From: Paraburkholderia kirstenboschensis
GTDB taxonomy: Bacteria; Pseudomonadota; Gammaproteobacteria; Burkholderiales; Burkholderiaceae
DNA: 64,000 nucleotides
Reading direction: 5' to 3'
NCBI RefSeq assembly: GCF_904848585.1
Contig: NZ_CAJHCR010000003.1
Location: 558,001-622,000 of the forward strand
Below, piece after piece: positions 35,247-44,221 of this stretch; the stretch's first letter is position 1, and every line of letters starts with the position of its first letter. A program made the translations under genes and the position numbers. The notes under the pieces are model-generated. The model was not told the origin of the DNA, did not search any database, and saw only the letters and a program-made list of their open reading frames with translations.

Positions 35247-36422
35247 CTACACCCTAACCCACCCCTCCATCAAAACCCTCGCACTGCGACTCATCACCGC
35301 CTTCCTGACCACCCACTCGCCACCGACAACTGCAGCCTCCGCCCCCACCCGCAGCGTCCCTGACGGATGCCCGAACCTCACTGCTTCACGCTCACCGCCG
35401 CCAGCCGCCAGATTCACCAACGTCCCCGGAATCGCCGCCGCGGTACCGATCGCCACTGCGGCCGTGCCCATCATCGCGTGATGCAGCTTGCCCATCGACA
35501 TTGCGCGAACCAGCAAATCCACGTCGTCCGAGCCGATCTGCTTGCCGCTCGACGACACATAGTCGGCCGGCTTTGCAACGAACGCGATCTTCGGCGTGTG
35601 CTGTCGCTTCGCGATCTCGTCCAGATGCTTGATCAGCCCCATGCGCAGCGCGCCGTGTGCGCGAATCGTCTCGAACATTGCGAGCGCCTTTTCATCGCTA
35701 TTAATGGCGTCTTGCAACTCCGTGCCCTTGTAGCCGATCGCTTCGGCATTCACGAAAATCGTCGGGATTCCGGCGTTGATCATGGTCGCCTTCAGCGTGC
35801 CGACGCCCGGCACCTCGAGATCATCCACGAGATTGCCGGTCGGGAACATCGAGCCGCCCGCGCCGTCTTCGTCCGCTGCCGGGTCCATGAATTCGAGCTG
35901 CACTTCCGCCGCGGGAAATGTCACGCCGTCGAGTTCGAAGTCGCCCGTTTCCTGCACTGCGCCACCGGTCATCGGCACGTGCGCGATGATCGTCTTGCCG
36001 ATGTTCGCCTGCCAGATGCGCACGGTCGCCACGCCATCGCGCGGAATCCGGTTTGCCTCGACCAACCCCGCGCTGATCGCGAAAGGACCCACCGCGGCAG
36101 AGAGATTGCCGCAATTGCCGCTCCAGTCGACAAACGGCTTGTCTATCGACACCTGTCCGAACAGGTAATCCACATCGTGATCGGGCTTGCTGCTTTTATC
36201 GATGATCACGGTCTTGCTCGTGCTCGATGTCGCGCCGCCCATGCCGTCGATCTGCTTGCCGTACGGGTCGGGGCTGCCGATCACGCGCAGCAGCAGCGCG
36301 TCGCGCGCCGCGCCGGGCATTTGCGCCGCATCGGGCAAATCCTGCAAGCGGAAGAACACGCCTTTGCTCGTGCCGCCACGCATGTAAGTGGCCGGAATCC
36401 TGATCTGCGGTTTGTGCGCCAT
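35247..36422 (-). CDS. prpF: PrpF, 2-methylaconitate cis-trans isomerase
   Basis: 391 residues from ATG 36422. It begins HKPQIRIPATYMRGGTSKGV, the PrpF N-terminal signature with the conserved Lys, then DGMGGATSSTSKTVII-type and WSGNCGNLSAAVGPFAI motifs of the diaminopimelate-epimerase-like fold. It isomerises trans-2-methylaconitate made by AcnD to the cis form used by aconitase, in the 2-methylcitrate cycle of propionate breakdown. It lies 25 nt downstream of acnD and is the last gene of the operon. Confidence 0.92.
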   Translation of the reverse strand: MAHKPQIRIPATYMRGGTSKGVFFRLQDLPDAAQMPGAARDALLLRVIGSPDPYGKQIDGMGGATSSTSKTVIIDKSSKPDHDVDYLFGQVSIDKPFVDWSGNCGNLSAAVGPFAISAGLVEANRIPRDGVATVRIWQANIGKTIIAHVPMTGGAVQETGDFELDGVTFPAAEVQLEFMDPAADEDGAGGSMFPTGNLVDDLEVPGVGTLKATMINAGIPTIFVNAEAIGYKGTELQDAINSDEKALAMFETIRAHGALRMGLIKHLDEIAKRQHTPKIAFVAKPADYVSSSGKQIGSDDVDLLVRAMSMGKLHHAMMGTAAVAIGTAAAIPGTLVNLAAGGGEREAVRFGHPSGTLRVGAEAAVVGGEWVVRKAVMSRSARVLMEGWVRV

Positions 36423-36447
36423 GAAACAGTGTCCTGAACGATATTGA

Positions 36448-39045
36448 TTAAGCCGCCGCCTTAGACGACTCCAGAAAGTCCTGCGCAAAACGCTGCAGCA
36501 CGCCGCCGGCCTCGTAGATGGAAAGCTCTTCGGCCGTGTCGAGCCGGCAGGTCACCGGCACCTCGACCCGCTCACCGCTTCTGCGATGAATCACCAGCGT
36601 CAGATCCGCGCGCGGCTTGCGCTCGCCGAGTACGTCGAAGGTTTCGGTGCCGTCGATCGCCAGCGTGATGCGGTTCACACCAGGCTTGAATTCGAGCGGC
36701 AACACGCCCATGCCAACAAGGTTTGTGCGGTGAATCCGTTCGAATCCTTCGGCGACAATCGCTTCCGCGCCGGCAAGACGCACGCCCTTGGCCGCCCAGT
36801 CACGCGACGACCCCTGGCCATAGTCGGCTCCGGCAATCACGATCAGCGGCTGTTTGCGCTCCATATACGTTTCGATCGCTTCCCACATACGCGTGATCTT
36901 GCCCTCCGGTTCGATGCGAGCAAAAGAACCGGCCTTCACCTTGCCGTCTTCGATAACCATCTCGTTCCTGAGCGTCGGGTTCGCGAACGTGGCGCGCTGC
37001 GCCGTCAGGTGATCGCCGCGATGCGTCGCATACGAATTGAAATCTTCTTCGGGCAAGCCCATTTTCGTCAGGTATTCGCCTGCTGCGCTGTCCGGCAAGA
37101 TTGCATTCGATGGCGACAGGTGATCGGTCGTGATGTTGTCGCCGAGCACGGCGAGAGCACGCATGCCCTGCAACGTGCGCTCGCCCGCAAGCGCGCCTTC
37201 CCAATACGGCGGACGGCGAATGTATGTGCTCATCGGCCGCCAGTCGTAGAGCGGGTTCGCTTTCTCCTGTGTGTCCACCGAAACCGCGAACATCGGCTCG
37301 TACACTTTGCGGAATTGCTCGGGCTTGACGCTCGAAGCCACGATTGCATCGATTTCTTCGTCAGACGGCCAGATGTCTTTGAGCGTCACGTTATTGCCTT
37401 CGGCATCGACACCGAGCACATCCTTCTCGATGTCGAAGCGAATCGTGCCCGCAATCGCATAAGCCACCACCAGCGGCGGCGATGCAAGAAACGCCTGCTT
37501 CGCGAACGGATGAATGCGGCCGTCGAAATTGCGGTTGCCCGACAGCACGGCAGTCGCATACAGGTCGCGCTCCACGATTTCCTTCTGGATCGCCGGGTCG
37601 AGCGCGCCGGACATGCCGTTGCACGACGTGCACGCATACGCGACTACGCCAAAACCAAGCTGTTCGAGCTCGGGCAGCAAGCCGGCTTCTTCCAGATACA
37701 ACGTGACGGCTTTCGAGCCCGGCGCGAGCGATGTCTTCGCCCACGGCTTGCGCGTGAGTCCGCGCCGGTTCGCGTTACGCGCGAGCAGGCCGGCGGCGAT
37801 CATGTTGCGCGGATTGTTGGTATTCGTGCAGCTCGTGATCGCCGCGATAATCACCGCGCCGTCCGGCATCAAGCCCGGCTCGTTCTCGACCTTGCCGCTA
37901 ATGCCGCGCGCCGCCAGTTCGGAAACCGGCAGGCGCCGATGGGGATTCGAAGGCCCGGCAAGCGTGCGCACGACCGTGGACAGATCGAACTTCAGCACGC
38001 GCTCGTACGCGGCATGCGTGAGGCTGTCGGCCCATAGGCCGGTTTCTTTCGCGTACGTTTCGACGAGCTTCACCAGTTCGTCGTCGCGGCCAGTGAGCTT
38101 CAGGTACTTGATGGTCTGCTCGTCGATATAGAACATCGCGGCCGTCGCGCCGAATTCGGGCGCCATGTTCGCAATCGTCGCGCGGTCGCCGAGCGTGAGC
38201 TTCGCCGTACCCTCGCCGAAGAATTCAAGGTACGCGCCGACCACTTTTTCCTTGCGCAGAAATTCGGTCAGCGAGAGCACGACGTCGGTTGCGGTAATGC
38301 CTTCAGCGGGCTTACCCGTCAACTCCACACCGACGATATCCGGCAGACGCATATACGACGCGCGGCCCAACATCACACTTTCCGCTTCGAGTCCGCCTAC
38401 GCCGATCGCGATCACGCCGAGCGCGTCGACCATCGGCGTATGCGAGTCCGTGCCCACCAGCGTATCGGGAAACGCGACGCCGTCGCTCACCTGCACGACC
38501 GGACTCATGCGTTCGAGGTTGATCTGATGCAGGATGCCGTTGCCCGGCGGAATCACGTCGACGTTCCTGAATGCGCGCTTCGTCCAGTTGATGAAATCGA
38601 AGCGGTCTTCATTGCGACGGTCTTCAATAGCCCGGTTCTTCGCGAACGCGTCCGGATCGAAGCCGCCGCACTCCACGGCAAGCGAGTGATCCACGACGAG
38701 TTGCGTCGGCACCACCGGATTGACCATCGCCGGGTCGCCGCCTTGCGCGGCGATCGCGTCGCGCAATCCGGCGAGATCGACCAGCGCGGTCTGGCCGAGA
38801 ATGTCGTGACATACCACGCGCGCCGGAAACCACGGGAAATCCAGCTCGCGCTTGCGTTCCACGATCTGTTTCAGCGACGCGACGAGCGTCACCGGATCGC
38901 AGCGCCGCACGAGATTTTCGGCGAGCACACGCGACGTGTACGGCAGCTTGTCGTATGCGCCGGCCTGGATTGCGTCGACGGCGGCGCGCGCATCGAAGAA
39001 ATCGAGCTGGGTGCCGGGAAGGCGTTTGCGGTAAGCAGTATTCAT
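36448..39045 (-). CDS. acnD: AcnD, Fe-S 2-methylcitrate dehydratase
   Basis: 865 residues, aconitase-family layout. The 4Fe-4S cysteines are in IAAITSCTNTNNPRN and VAYACTSCNGMSG. Substrate segments such as NRRNEDRFDFINW, GTDSHTPMVDALG and GADYGQGSSRDWAAKG are present. With PrpF it converts 2-methylcitrate via trans-2-methylaconitate towards 2-methylisocitrate, replacing PrpD. No clear ribosome site precedes ATG 39045. An intrinsic terminator separates it from prpC upstream, so expression may need its own promoter or read-through. Confidence 0.93.
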   Translation of the reverse strand: MNTAYRKRLPGTQLDFFDARAAVDAIQAGAYDKLPYTSRVLAENLVRRCDPVTLVASLKQIVERKRELDFPWFPARVVCHDILGQTALVDLAGLRDAIAAQGGDPAMVNPVVPTQLVVDHSLAVECGGFDPDAFAKNRAIEDRRNEDRFDFINWTKRAFRNVDVIPPGNGILHQINLERMSPVVQVSDGVAFPDTLVGTDSHTPMVDALGVIAIGVGGLEAESVMLGRASYMRLPDIVGVELTGKPAEGITATDVVLSLTEFLRKEKVVGAYLEFFGEGTAKLTLGDRATIANMAPEFGATAAMFYIDEQTIKYLKLTGRDDELVKLVETYAKETGLWADSLTHAAYERVLKFDLSTVVRTLAGPSNPHRRLPVSELAARGISGKVENEPGLMPDGAVIIAAITSCTNTNNPRNMIAAGLLARNANRRGLTRKPWAKTSLAPGSKAVTLYLEEAGLLPELEQLGFGVVAYACTSCNGMSGALDPAIQKEIVERDLYATAVLSGNRNFDGRIHPFAKQAFLASPPLVVAYAIAGTIRFDIEKDVLGVDAEGNNVTLKDIWPSDEEIDAIVASSVKPEQFRKVYEPMFAVSVDTQEKANPLYDWRPMSTYIRRPPYWEGALAGERTLQGMRALAVLGDNITTDHLSPSNAILPDSAAGEYLTKMGLPEEDFNSYATHRGDHLTAQRATFANPTLRNEMVIEDGKVKAGSFARIEPEGKITRMWEAIETYMERKQPLIVIAGADYGQGSSRDWAAKGVRLAGAEAIVAEGFERIHRTNLVGMGVLPLEFKPGVNRITLAIDGTETFDVLGERKPRADLTLVIHRRSGERVEVPVTCRLDTAEELSIYEAGGVLQRFAQDFLESSKAAA

Positions 39046-39165
39046 GGCGTGGGACTAACAGTAATGATGCGGGAACAAGGGCGGCGGCCATCGCATTGAG
39101 CGGGCGTTTTTAACGGCGCGTTCCTGCTTTGGTGAAGCAATCGGTCTAGTGTAGCTCGCGTCGGC

Positions 39166-39206
39166 AAAAAGCGGCCTTGGCTCGGGGTATCAGCGAGCCA
39201 AGGCCG
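39166..39206 (-). terminator. Intrinsic terminator between prpC and acnD
   Basis: A 13-bp perfect stem, CGGCCTTGGCTCG (39172-39184) with CGAGCCAAGGCCG (39194-39206), has a nine-base loop and TTTTT on the minus-strand 3' side (39170-39166). It lies 75 nt after the prpC stop and 120 nt before acnD. Confidence 0.85.
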
Positions 39207-39280
39207 AGGTCCGTCGCGTCCGCTCTCTCCGGACGCGATGCGAAACAACCCTTTCAGCTTGCGCGACTGCTTTGACGATC

Positions 39281-40450
39281 TCAGCCGCGCTTCGCGAGCG
39301 GCACGAACGGCAGATCGTCGGGACCGGTGTAATTCGCGCTCGGGCGAATGATCTTGTTGTCGATCCGCTGCTCGATGATGTGCGCGCTCCAGCCAGCCGT
39401 GCGTGCAATGACGAAAAGCGGTGTGAACATCGCCGTCGGCACGCCCATCATGTGATACGAAACGGCGCTGAACCAGTCCAGGTTGGGGAACATCTTCTTC
39501 GCTTCCCACATCACCGATTCGAGCCTCTCCGCGATGTTGAAAAGCTTGTTGTTGCCCGCTTCCTTCGAAAGCTTCTTCGCCACTTCCTTGATGACCTTGT
39601 TGCGCGGGTCCGAGATCGTGTAGACCGGGTGACCGAAACCGATCACCACTTCCTTGTTCTCGACGCGCCGGCGGATATCGCTTTCCGCTTCGTCCGGCGT
39701 CTGGTAGCGCGACTGGATCTCGAACGCGACTTCGTTTGCGCCGCCGTGCTTCGGTCCGCGCAGCGCGCCGATCGCGCCCGTGATCGCCGAGTAGATGTCA
39801 GAACCGGTGCCCGCGATCACGCGGCCCGTGAACGTCGACGCGTTGAACTCGTGCTCGGCATACAGGTTCAGCGACACATGCATTGCATCGACCCACGACT
39901 TCGACGGCTCGACACCATGCAGCAGATGCAGGAAGTGGCCGCCGATCGAATCGTCGTCGGTTTCCACTTCAATGCGTTTGCCGTTGTGCGAATAGTGGTA
40001 CCAGTACAGCAGCATCGAGCCGAGCGACGCCATCAGCTTGTCGGCGATATCGCGCGCGCCGGGCAGGTTGTGATCGTCCTTCTCCGGCAGCACGGTGCCG
40101 AGCACCGAGACGCCGGTGCGCATCACGTCCATTGGATGTGCGGCGGCGGGAATCCATTCGAGCGCGGCCTTCACATTTGCGGGCAGGCCGCGCAGCGCCT
40201 TCAGCTTCGTCTTGTAGGCGGTGAGTTCGGCTTGGGTCGGCAGCTTTTCGTGCACGAGCAGATACGCGATCTCCTCGAACTCGCAATTGCCCGCGATGTC
40301 GAGAATGTCGTAGCCGCGATAGTGCAGGTCGTTGCCGGTCTTGCCGACCGTGCAAAGCGCCGTGTTGCCCGCGGTCACGCCGGACAGCGCGACGGATTTC
40401 TTCGGTTTGAATGCGCCCGCGTTCGGCGTGCTGTTGTCTGCTTCGCTCAT
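39281..40450 (-). CDS. prpC: PrpC, 2-methylcitrate synthase
   Basis: 389 residues from ATG 40450 ([20 protein letters not shown]), preferred because CTGGAG lies eight bases upstream; ATG 40471 is also in frame. Citrate-synthase family with [11 protein letters not shown] and [15 protein letters not shown] holding the active-site His residues, and [20 protein letters not shown] typical of PrpC. It condenses propionyl-CoA with oxaloacetate. A sigma-54-type promoter at 40499-40513 would give a leader of about 37 nt. The usual neighbour prpB is absent. Confidence 0.93.
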   Translation of the reverse strand: MSEADNSTPNAGAFKPKKSVALSGVTAGNTALCTVGKTGNDLHYRGYDILDIAGNCEFEEIAYLLVHEKLPTQAELTAYKTKLKALRGLPANVKAALEWIPAAAHPMDVMRTGVSVLGTVLPEKDDHNLPGARDIADKLMASLGSMLLYWYHYSHNGKRIEVETDDDSIGGHFLHLLHGVEPSKSWVDAMHVSLNLYAEHEFNASTFTGRVIAGTGSDIYSAITGAIGALRGPKHGGANEVAFEIQSRYQTPDEAESDIRRRVENKEVVIGFGHPVYTISDPRNKVIKEVAKKLSKEAGNNKLFNIAERLESVMWEAKKMFPNLDWFSAVSYHMMGVPTAMFTPLFVIARTAGWSAHIIEQRIDNKIIRPSANYTGPDDLPFVPLAKRG

Positions 40451-40498
40451 CAGTTTGTCTCCAGTTGCCATGGTGCGTTTTTGAACGGGTCGTTAAAC

Positions 40499-40513
40499 GC
40501 AAAGATCGGGCCA
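40499..40513 (-). promoter_or_regulatory. Sigma-54 (-24/-12) promoter for prpC
   Basis: On the minus strand TGGCCC-N5-TTGC matches the consensus TGGCAC-N5-TTGC with one change and the required GG-N10-GC spacing (GG 40512-40511, GC 40500-40499). It lies about 50 nt before the prpC start. Dependence on sigma-54 fits the GAFTGA-containing PrpR encoded divergently. Confidence 0.65.
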
Positions 40514-40578
40514 TGTCTTGCAGCACACGCTAAGTGCCTGTTTCGGCGAAGATCCCGCAATCTGCGAAACATCTGTCA

Positions 40579-40614
40579 TTTCACTCATGAAAGGTCGGCG
40601 TTTCATTTTTGAAA
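40579..40614. promoter_or_regulatory. Twin TTTCA-N4-TGAAA dyads, probable PrpR enhancer sites
   Basis: TTTCA-CTCA-TGAAA (40579-40592) and TTTCA-TTTT-TGAAA (40601-40614) are two identical half-site pairs whose centres are 22 bp apart, two helical turns. They lie 65-115 bp upstream of the -24/-12 element, the usual distance for a sigma-54 activator, and just ahead of prpR itself. Confidence 0.6.
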
Positions 40615-40672
40615 TGGATGCGAGCATAATGACTGGATCTTGCCAATCGGGAGCGCACCGCGCGCCACTGCC

Positions 40673-42688
40673 GTGAGCACACCTCCTTTCGACACCGTCC
40701 AGCGCCCGCGCATCTGGGCGCTCAGCATCAGCCGCCTGCGCGATCTGTTTTTCGACATCGCCGGCGAATACGTGGAGCGCGCCGACCTGCGCATCGTCGC
40801 GCAAGGTTTCGAAGACGCCGTTCGCGAGATCGAGGCTGCCGGAGCGTCGCGTCCCGATGTCGTCATTGCCGGCGGCTCGAACGGCGCATATCTGAAAACG
40901 CGCGTCGCCGTGCCGGTCGTGATGATCACGCCAACGGGCTTCGACGTCATGCACGCGCTCGCGCGCGCTCGCCGCGAAGGCGCGAAAGTCGCGCTCGTCA
41001 CGCATGGCAATACGCCCGACGAGGTGCGCCGCTTCGTCACCGCATTCGGGCTAGATGTGACGTTCGCCTCGCATCAGTCCGCGCAAGACGCGGAAAGCGT
41101 CGTGCTCGATCTGCGCGATCGGGGCGTGGACGTGGTGGTCGGCCCAGGCCTCGTGACCGACCTGGCCGCGAACGCCGGCATGGGCGCCGTGTTTCTCTAC
41201 TCGCGCGCGTCGGTGCGCGCCGGTTTCGACACGGCGCTCGAAGTCGCGCAGGCCACGCGGCGTGAAACGATACGCCGTCAACGGCTCGACAACCTGCTGC
41301 AACACTTGCGCGACGGCGTCGTCGCGCTCGACTCGCAAGGCCGCGTAGAAGCGATGAACCAGCGTCTTGCCGCCGTGCTCGGCATCGACCCGGCAAAAGC
41401 AGTGGGGCGCGCGTTGCTCGACCTTGCACCGGATCTCGCGGGCAGCCTGCCCGATTCGGACGGCGATGCGTTCTGCACGGTGCGCGGCGCGAGCTATGTC
41501 GTGCATCGCGGGCCGCTCGCGACGAGCGGCGCGGCGGCGGGCACGGTGCTGACGTTCCAGGAATCGCGCGCGGTTGAGCGGCTCGACCGCACATTGCGCT
41601 CGCGTCAGCGTGTGCAGCAGTTCAGCGCGCGGTACCGGCTTGAAGACATGGTGGGCGCATCGGAATCCATGCAGCGGGTGCGCGCGCTCGTGCAGCGTTA
41701 TGCAAGGTCGGACGCCACCGTGCTGATTCTCGGCGAGAGCGGCACCGGCAAGGAAATGGTCGCGCAAAGCATGCATCACCTGAGCGCGCGGCGCGACTTC
41801 GCGTTCGTCGCAATCAATTGCGGCGCTTTTCCCGAAGCCTTGCTGGAAAGTGAACTGTTCGGTTACGAGGAAGGCGCGTTCACCGGCGCGCGCAAAGGCG
41901 GCAAGGCGGGGCTCATTGAAGTCGCGCATCGCGGCACGCTGTTTCTCGATGAAATCGGCGAAATGCCGCTCTCGTTGCAAAGCCGGTTGTTGCGCGTGCT
42001 GCAGGAGCGGGAGGTCGTGCGGCTCGGTTCGACGGAGCCCACGCGCGTCGACATTCGTGTTGTCGCGGCGACGCATCGGGCGTTGACCGCAGGCATCGAA
42101 GCGGGCACTTTCCGCGCCGATCTGTACTACCGGCTCAACATTCTCAGCATCGCGCTGCCGCCGCTGCGCGAGCGTCCAACGGACCTGATTCCGCTCGCCG
42201 TCGAGTTGCTATTGCAAGCAGCATCGCGTGAGCCGAGGCTCGCCGCGCGCCTGCCCGACGCCGCTGCCGCTGGTCGCGTTCTGGCCGGGCTCGCGGAGCC
42301 GTTGCAGCGCTATGCGTGGCCTGGCAACGTGCGGGAATTGCAGAACGTGGTGGAGCGAATCGCGGTCGAGCTTGCCGAGATGGAGACTCAGACGCACGTG
42401 GATCTGCACGCACAAGCCGGCGCACAAACCAACGCGAGGAGGAACGGCGCAATTGCGCAACCGCTCATCACACGCGACATGCTGCGCACCATCGCGCCCG
42501 AGATCATGGAGCCGCACCACACGCGTTCGAAGAAAGCCGCGCTTACGTTGCGCGAACGCAGCCGTCATGTGGAAGCCGACGAAATCCGCGCCGCCCTTGC
42601 CGCGCACGGCGGCGATCGCGACGCGGTTTGCGCCGCGCTCGGCATCAGCAAGACGACCTTATGGCGGAAGTTGAACGCACCGCGCTAG
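40673..42688 (+). CDS. prpR: PrpR, sigma-54-dependent propionate catabolism activator
   Basis: About 671 residues from GTG 40673; a TTG at 40640 is also possible and neither has a good ribosome site. The PrpR_N sensor domain (RIWALSISRLRDLFFDIAGE, DVVIAGGSNGAYLK) binds 2-methylcitrate in known homologues. A PAS-like linker follows. The AAA+ domain has Walker A GESGTGKE, GAFTGARKGG (sigma-54 contact loop) and LFLDEIGEMPL, and the C-terminal Fis-type helix-turn-helix ends GISKTTLWRKL. It is divergent from prpC. Its 3' end overlaps the AraC gene on the other strand by 44 bp. Confidence 0.92.
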   Translation: MSTPPFDTVQRPRIWALSISRLRDLFFDIAGEYVERADLRIVAQGFEDAVREIEAAGASRPDVVIAGGSNGAYLKTRVAVPVVMITPTGFDVMHALARARREGAKVALVTHGNTPDEVRRFVTAFGLDVTFASHQSAQDAESVVLDLRDRGVDVVVGPGLVTDLAANAGMGAVFLYSRASVRAGFDTALEVAQATRRETIRRQRLDNLLQHLRDGVVALDSQGRVEAMNQRLAAVLGIDPAKAVGRALLDLAPDLAGSLPDSDGDAFCTVRGASYVVHRGPLATSGAAAGTVLTFQESRAVERLDRTLRSRQRVQQFSARYRLEDMVGASESMQRVRALVQRYARSDATVLILGESGTGKEMVAQSMHHLSARRDFAFVAINCGAFPEALLESELFGYEEGAFTGARKGGKAGLIEVAHRGTLFLDEIGEMPLSLQSRLLRVLQEREVVRLGSTEPTRVDIRVVAATHRALTAGIEAGTFRADLYYRLNILSIALPPLRERPTDLIPLAVELLLQAASREPRLAARLPDAAAAGRVLAGLAEPLQRYAWPGNVRELQNVVERIAVELAEMETQTHVDLHAQAGAQTNARRNGAIAQPLITRDMLRTIAPEIMEPHHTRSKKAALTLRERSRHVEADEIRAALAAHGGDRDAVCAALGISKTTLWRKLNAPR

Positions 42689-43055
42689 CTTTCGCGCTCA
42701 CATTGCCATGCTTGCCCGCATTGCCAGTATTGGCCGCCGCGCGTTGAATGAACATGCTGGGTGTCATGCCGCAGCATCGTTTGAAATGCCGGCCAAAATG
42801 GCTTTGATCGAAAAAGCCGACCTCGGTGGCGACCACCGATCCGGGCACGCCTTCAAGCAGCATCGTCTGCGCCCGCTGAATCCGCACGCCGCACAGGTAG
42901 CGATACGGCGACGATCCGTATTGCTGCCGGAACACCGTCGCGAAGCGCGACACGCTCAGTGCGGACAGTGCCGCGAGTTGCGCGAGCGTCACCGGCTCGT
43001 TGAAATGCGCTTCGATAAAAGCCCGCGCGGCATTGAGGCTGAGGGACTGTTTCAT
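42645..43055 (-). CDS. AraC-type DNA-binding protein lacking a sensor domain
   Basis: 136 residues, essentially only the double helix-turn-helix: VTLAQLAALSALSVSRFATVF, SSPYRYLCGVRIQRAQ, VGFFDQSHFGRHFKRCCGMTP. There is no room for an effector domain, as in MarA/SoxS. Its ATG overlaps the stop of the DadA-like gene (ATGA, 43052-43055), so it is the translationally coupled last gene of the amine operon and may feed back on it. Its last 44 bases run antisense to the end of prpR. Confidence 0.85.
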   Translation of the reverse strand: MKQSLSLNAARAFIEAHFNEPVTLAQLAALSALSVSRFATVFRQQYGSSPYRYLCGVRIQRAQTMLLEGVPGSVVATEVGFFDQSHFGRHFKRCCGMTPSMFIQRAAANTGNAGKHGNVSAKASAVRSTSAIRSSC

Positions 43056-44221
43056 GACATCACGATGCTCGAACGAGGCGCCGGCTCTTTTGCGAAACGC
43101 CGAATGGAGAACTTGTCCAGCGGAATGGGCGTGCTGCCCGTATCCACGAGTTCCGCCATTGTCTCGCCGACGCCCGGGCCAATCTGAAACCCGGCGCCGT
43201 TAAAGCCGAATGCATAGAAGAGACCGTCGACCTTGCTGCTCGGACCGATCACCGGCTCGCCGTCGGGCAGATAACTTTCGACGCCGCTCCACACGCGAAT
43301 CACATGCAGCGGCGCAAGCGCGGGCACGAGCCGCCGCATCTGCGCGAGCTGACGCACCGTGTTCTGAGGCAAGACCGACGCGCGGCTCGTTACCGGATCG
43401 GCCGGCCCTGCGGGGCCGCCGCCGACGATGATGTTGCCGCGCGGAATCTGCCGGAAGTAAATGCCTTCCTGCTTGATGGACGTGAACACGCCCATCGACG
43501 ATTTGAACACGTAGGGCACCGGCTCCGTCACGCACATTTGCGGGCCGCTCACCGTAAGCGGAGCGCCCTCGCCGAATTGTTCGGTAAGACGCGTCGCCCA
43601 GGCGCCCGCACAAATGACCAGTTGCGCGGCGCGGTACACGTCGCCCCGCGCGCTTTCCACGCGAAAGCGCTCGCCGTCTTTTTCGACGCGCACGATCTCC
43701 GTGTTCTCGATCACCTGCGCGCCGAGCCGCGCCGCTGCGCGTCCGAATGCGGGCGCGGCCAGTCGCGGGTTCGCGTGGCCGTCGAGCGGCGAGATGGACG
43801 CAGCCAGCACTTCACGTCCAAGAAAGGGAAAGCGCCGGAACATCGCTTCGCCGTGCAACACTTCGAGTTCTAGTCCGTGAGCGCGAGCGTCGATCGCGTA
43901 CTGATCGAAATTCTCGACGTCTTTCTGGTGATAGCACACGCGCGTATGGCCGACCGGCAGAAACTCGACATCGTCGCCGAGCAATTCAGCCGAGCGCTGC
44001 CAGGTACGCAACGCGCGATTGGCCATTGCCAGTTGCGGCAATGCGCGGCCTTGCCGCCGGATGCCGCCAAAGTTCACGCCGCTCGCCTGCTGCCCGGTCA
44101 GACCGCGTTCCAGCAGAATCACCGAGCGATTGCGCCGGCTCAGAAAGAACGCCGTCGTGGTGCCCATGATGCCGCCGCCGATCACGATGACATCCGCTTC
44201 GTTGCGAGTTGCCGCGCTCAT
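43052..44221 (-). CDS. FAD-dependent amino/imino acid dehydrogenase, DadA/SoxB/HcnC-like subunit
   Basis: 389 residues from ATG 44221 (GAGGAGGTGACGCA upstream). The FAD dinucleotide motif is DVIVIGGGIMGTTTAFFLSR. SGVNFGGIRRQGR, SGPQMCVTEPVPYVF and GFNGAGFQIGPGVGE follow the sarcosine oxidase beta/D-amino acid oxidase pattern. With the two preceding genes it forms a three-subunit flavoprotein like opine oxidases, D-hydroxyproline dehydrogenase or HCN synthase. It oxidises a secondary or N-alkylated amine. ATGA overlaps join it to both neighbours. Confidence 0.88.
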   Translation of the reverse strand: MSAATRNEADVIVIGGGIMGTTTAFFLSRRNRSVILLERGLTGQQASGVNFGGIRRQGRALPQLAMANRALRTWQRSAELLGDDVEFLPVGHTRVCYHQKDVENFDQYAIDARAHGLELEVLHGEAMFRRFPFLGREVLAASISPLDGHANPRLAAPAFGRAAARLGAQVIENTEIVRVEKDGERFRVESARGDVYRAAQLVICAGAWATRLTEQFGEGAPLTVSGPQMCVTEPVPYVFKSSMGVFTSIKQEGIYFRQIPRGNIIVGGGPAGPADPVTSRASVLPQNTVRQLAQMRRLVPALAPLHVIRVWSGVESYLPDGEPVIGPSSKVDGLFYAFGFNGAGFQIGPGVGETMAELVDTGSTPIPLDKFSIRRFAKEPAPRSSIVMS

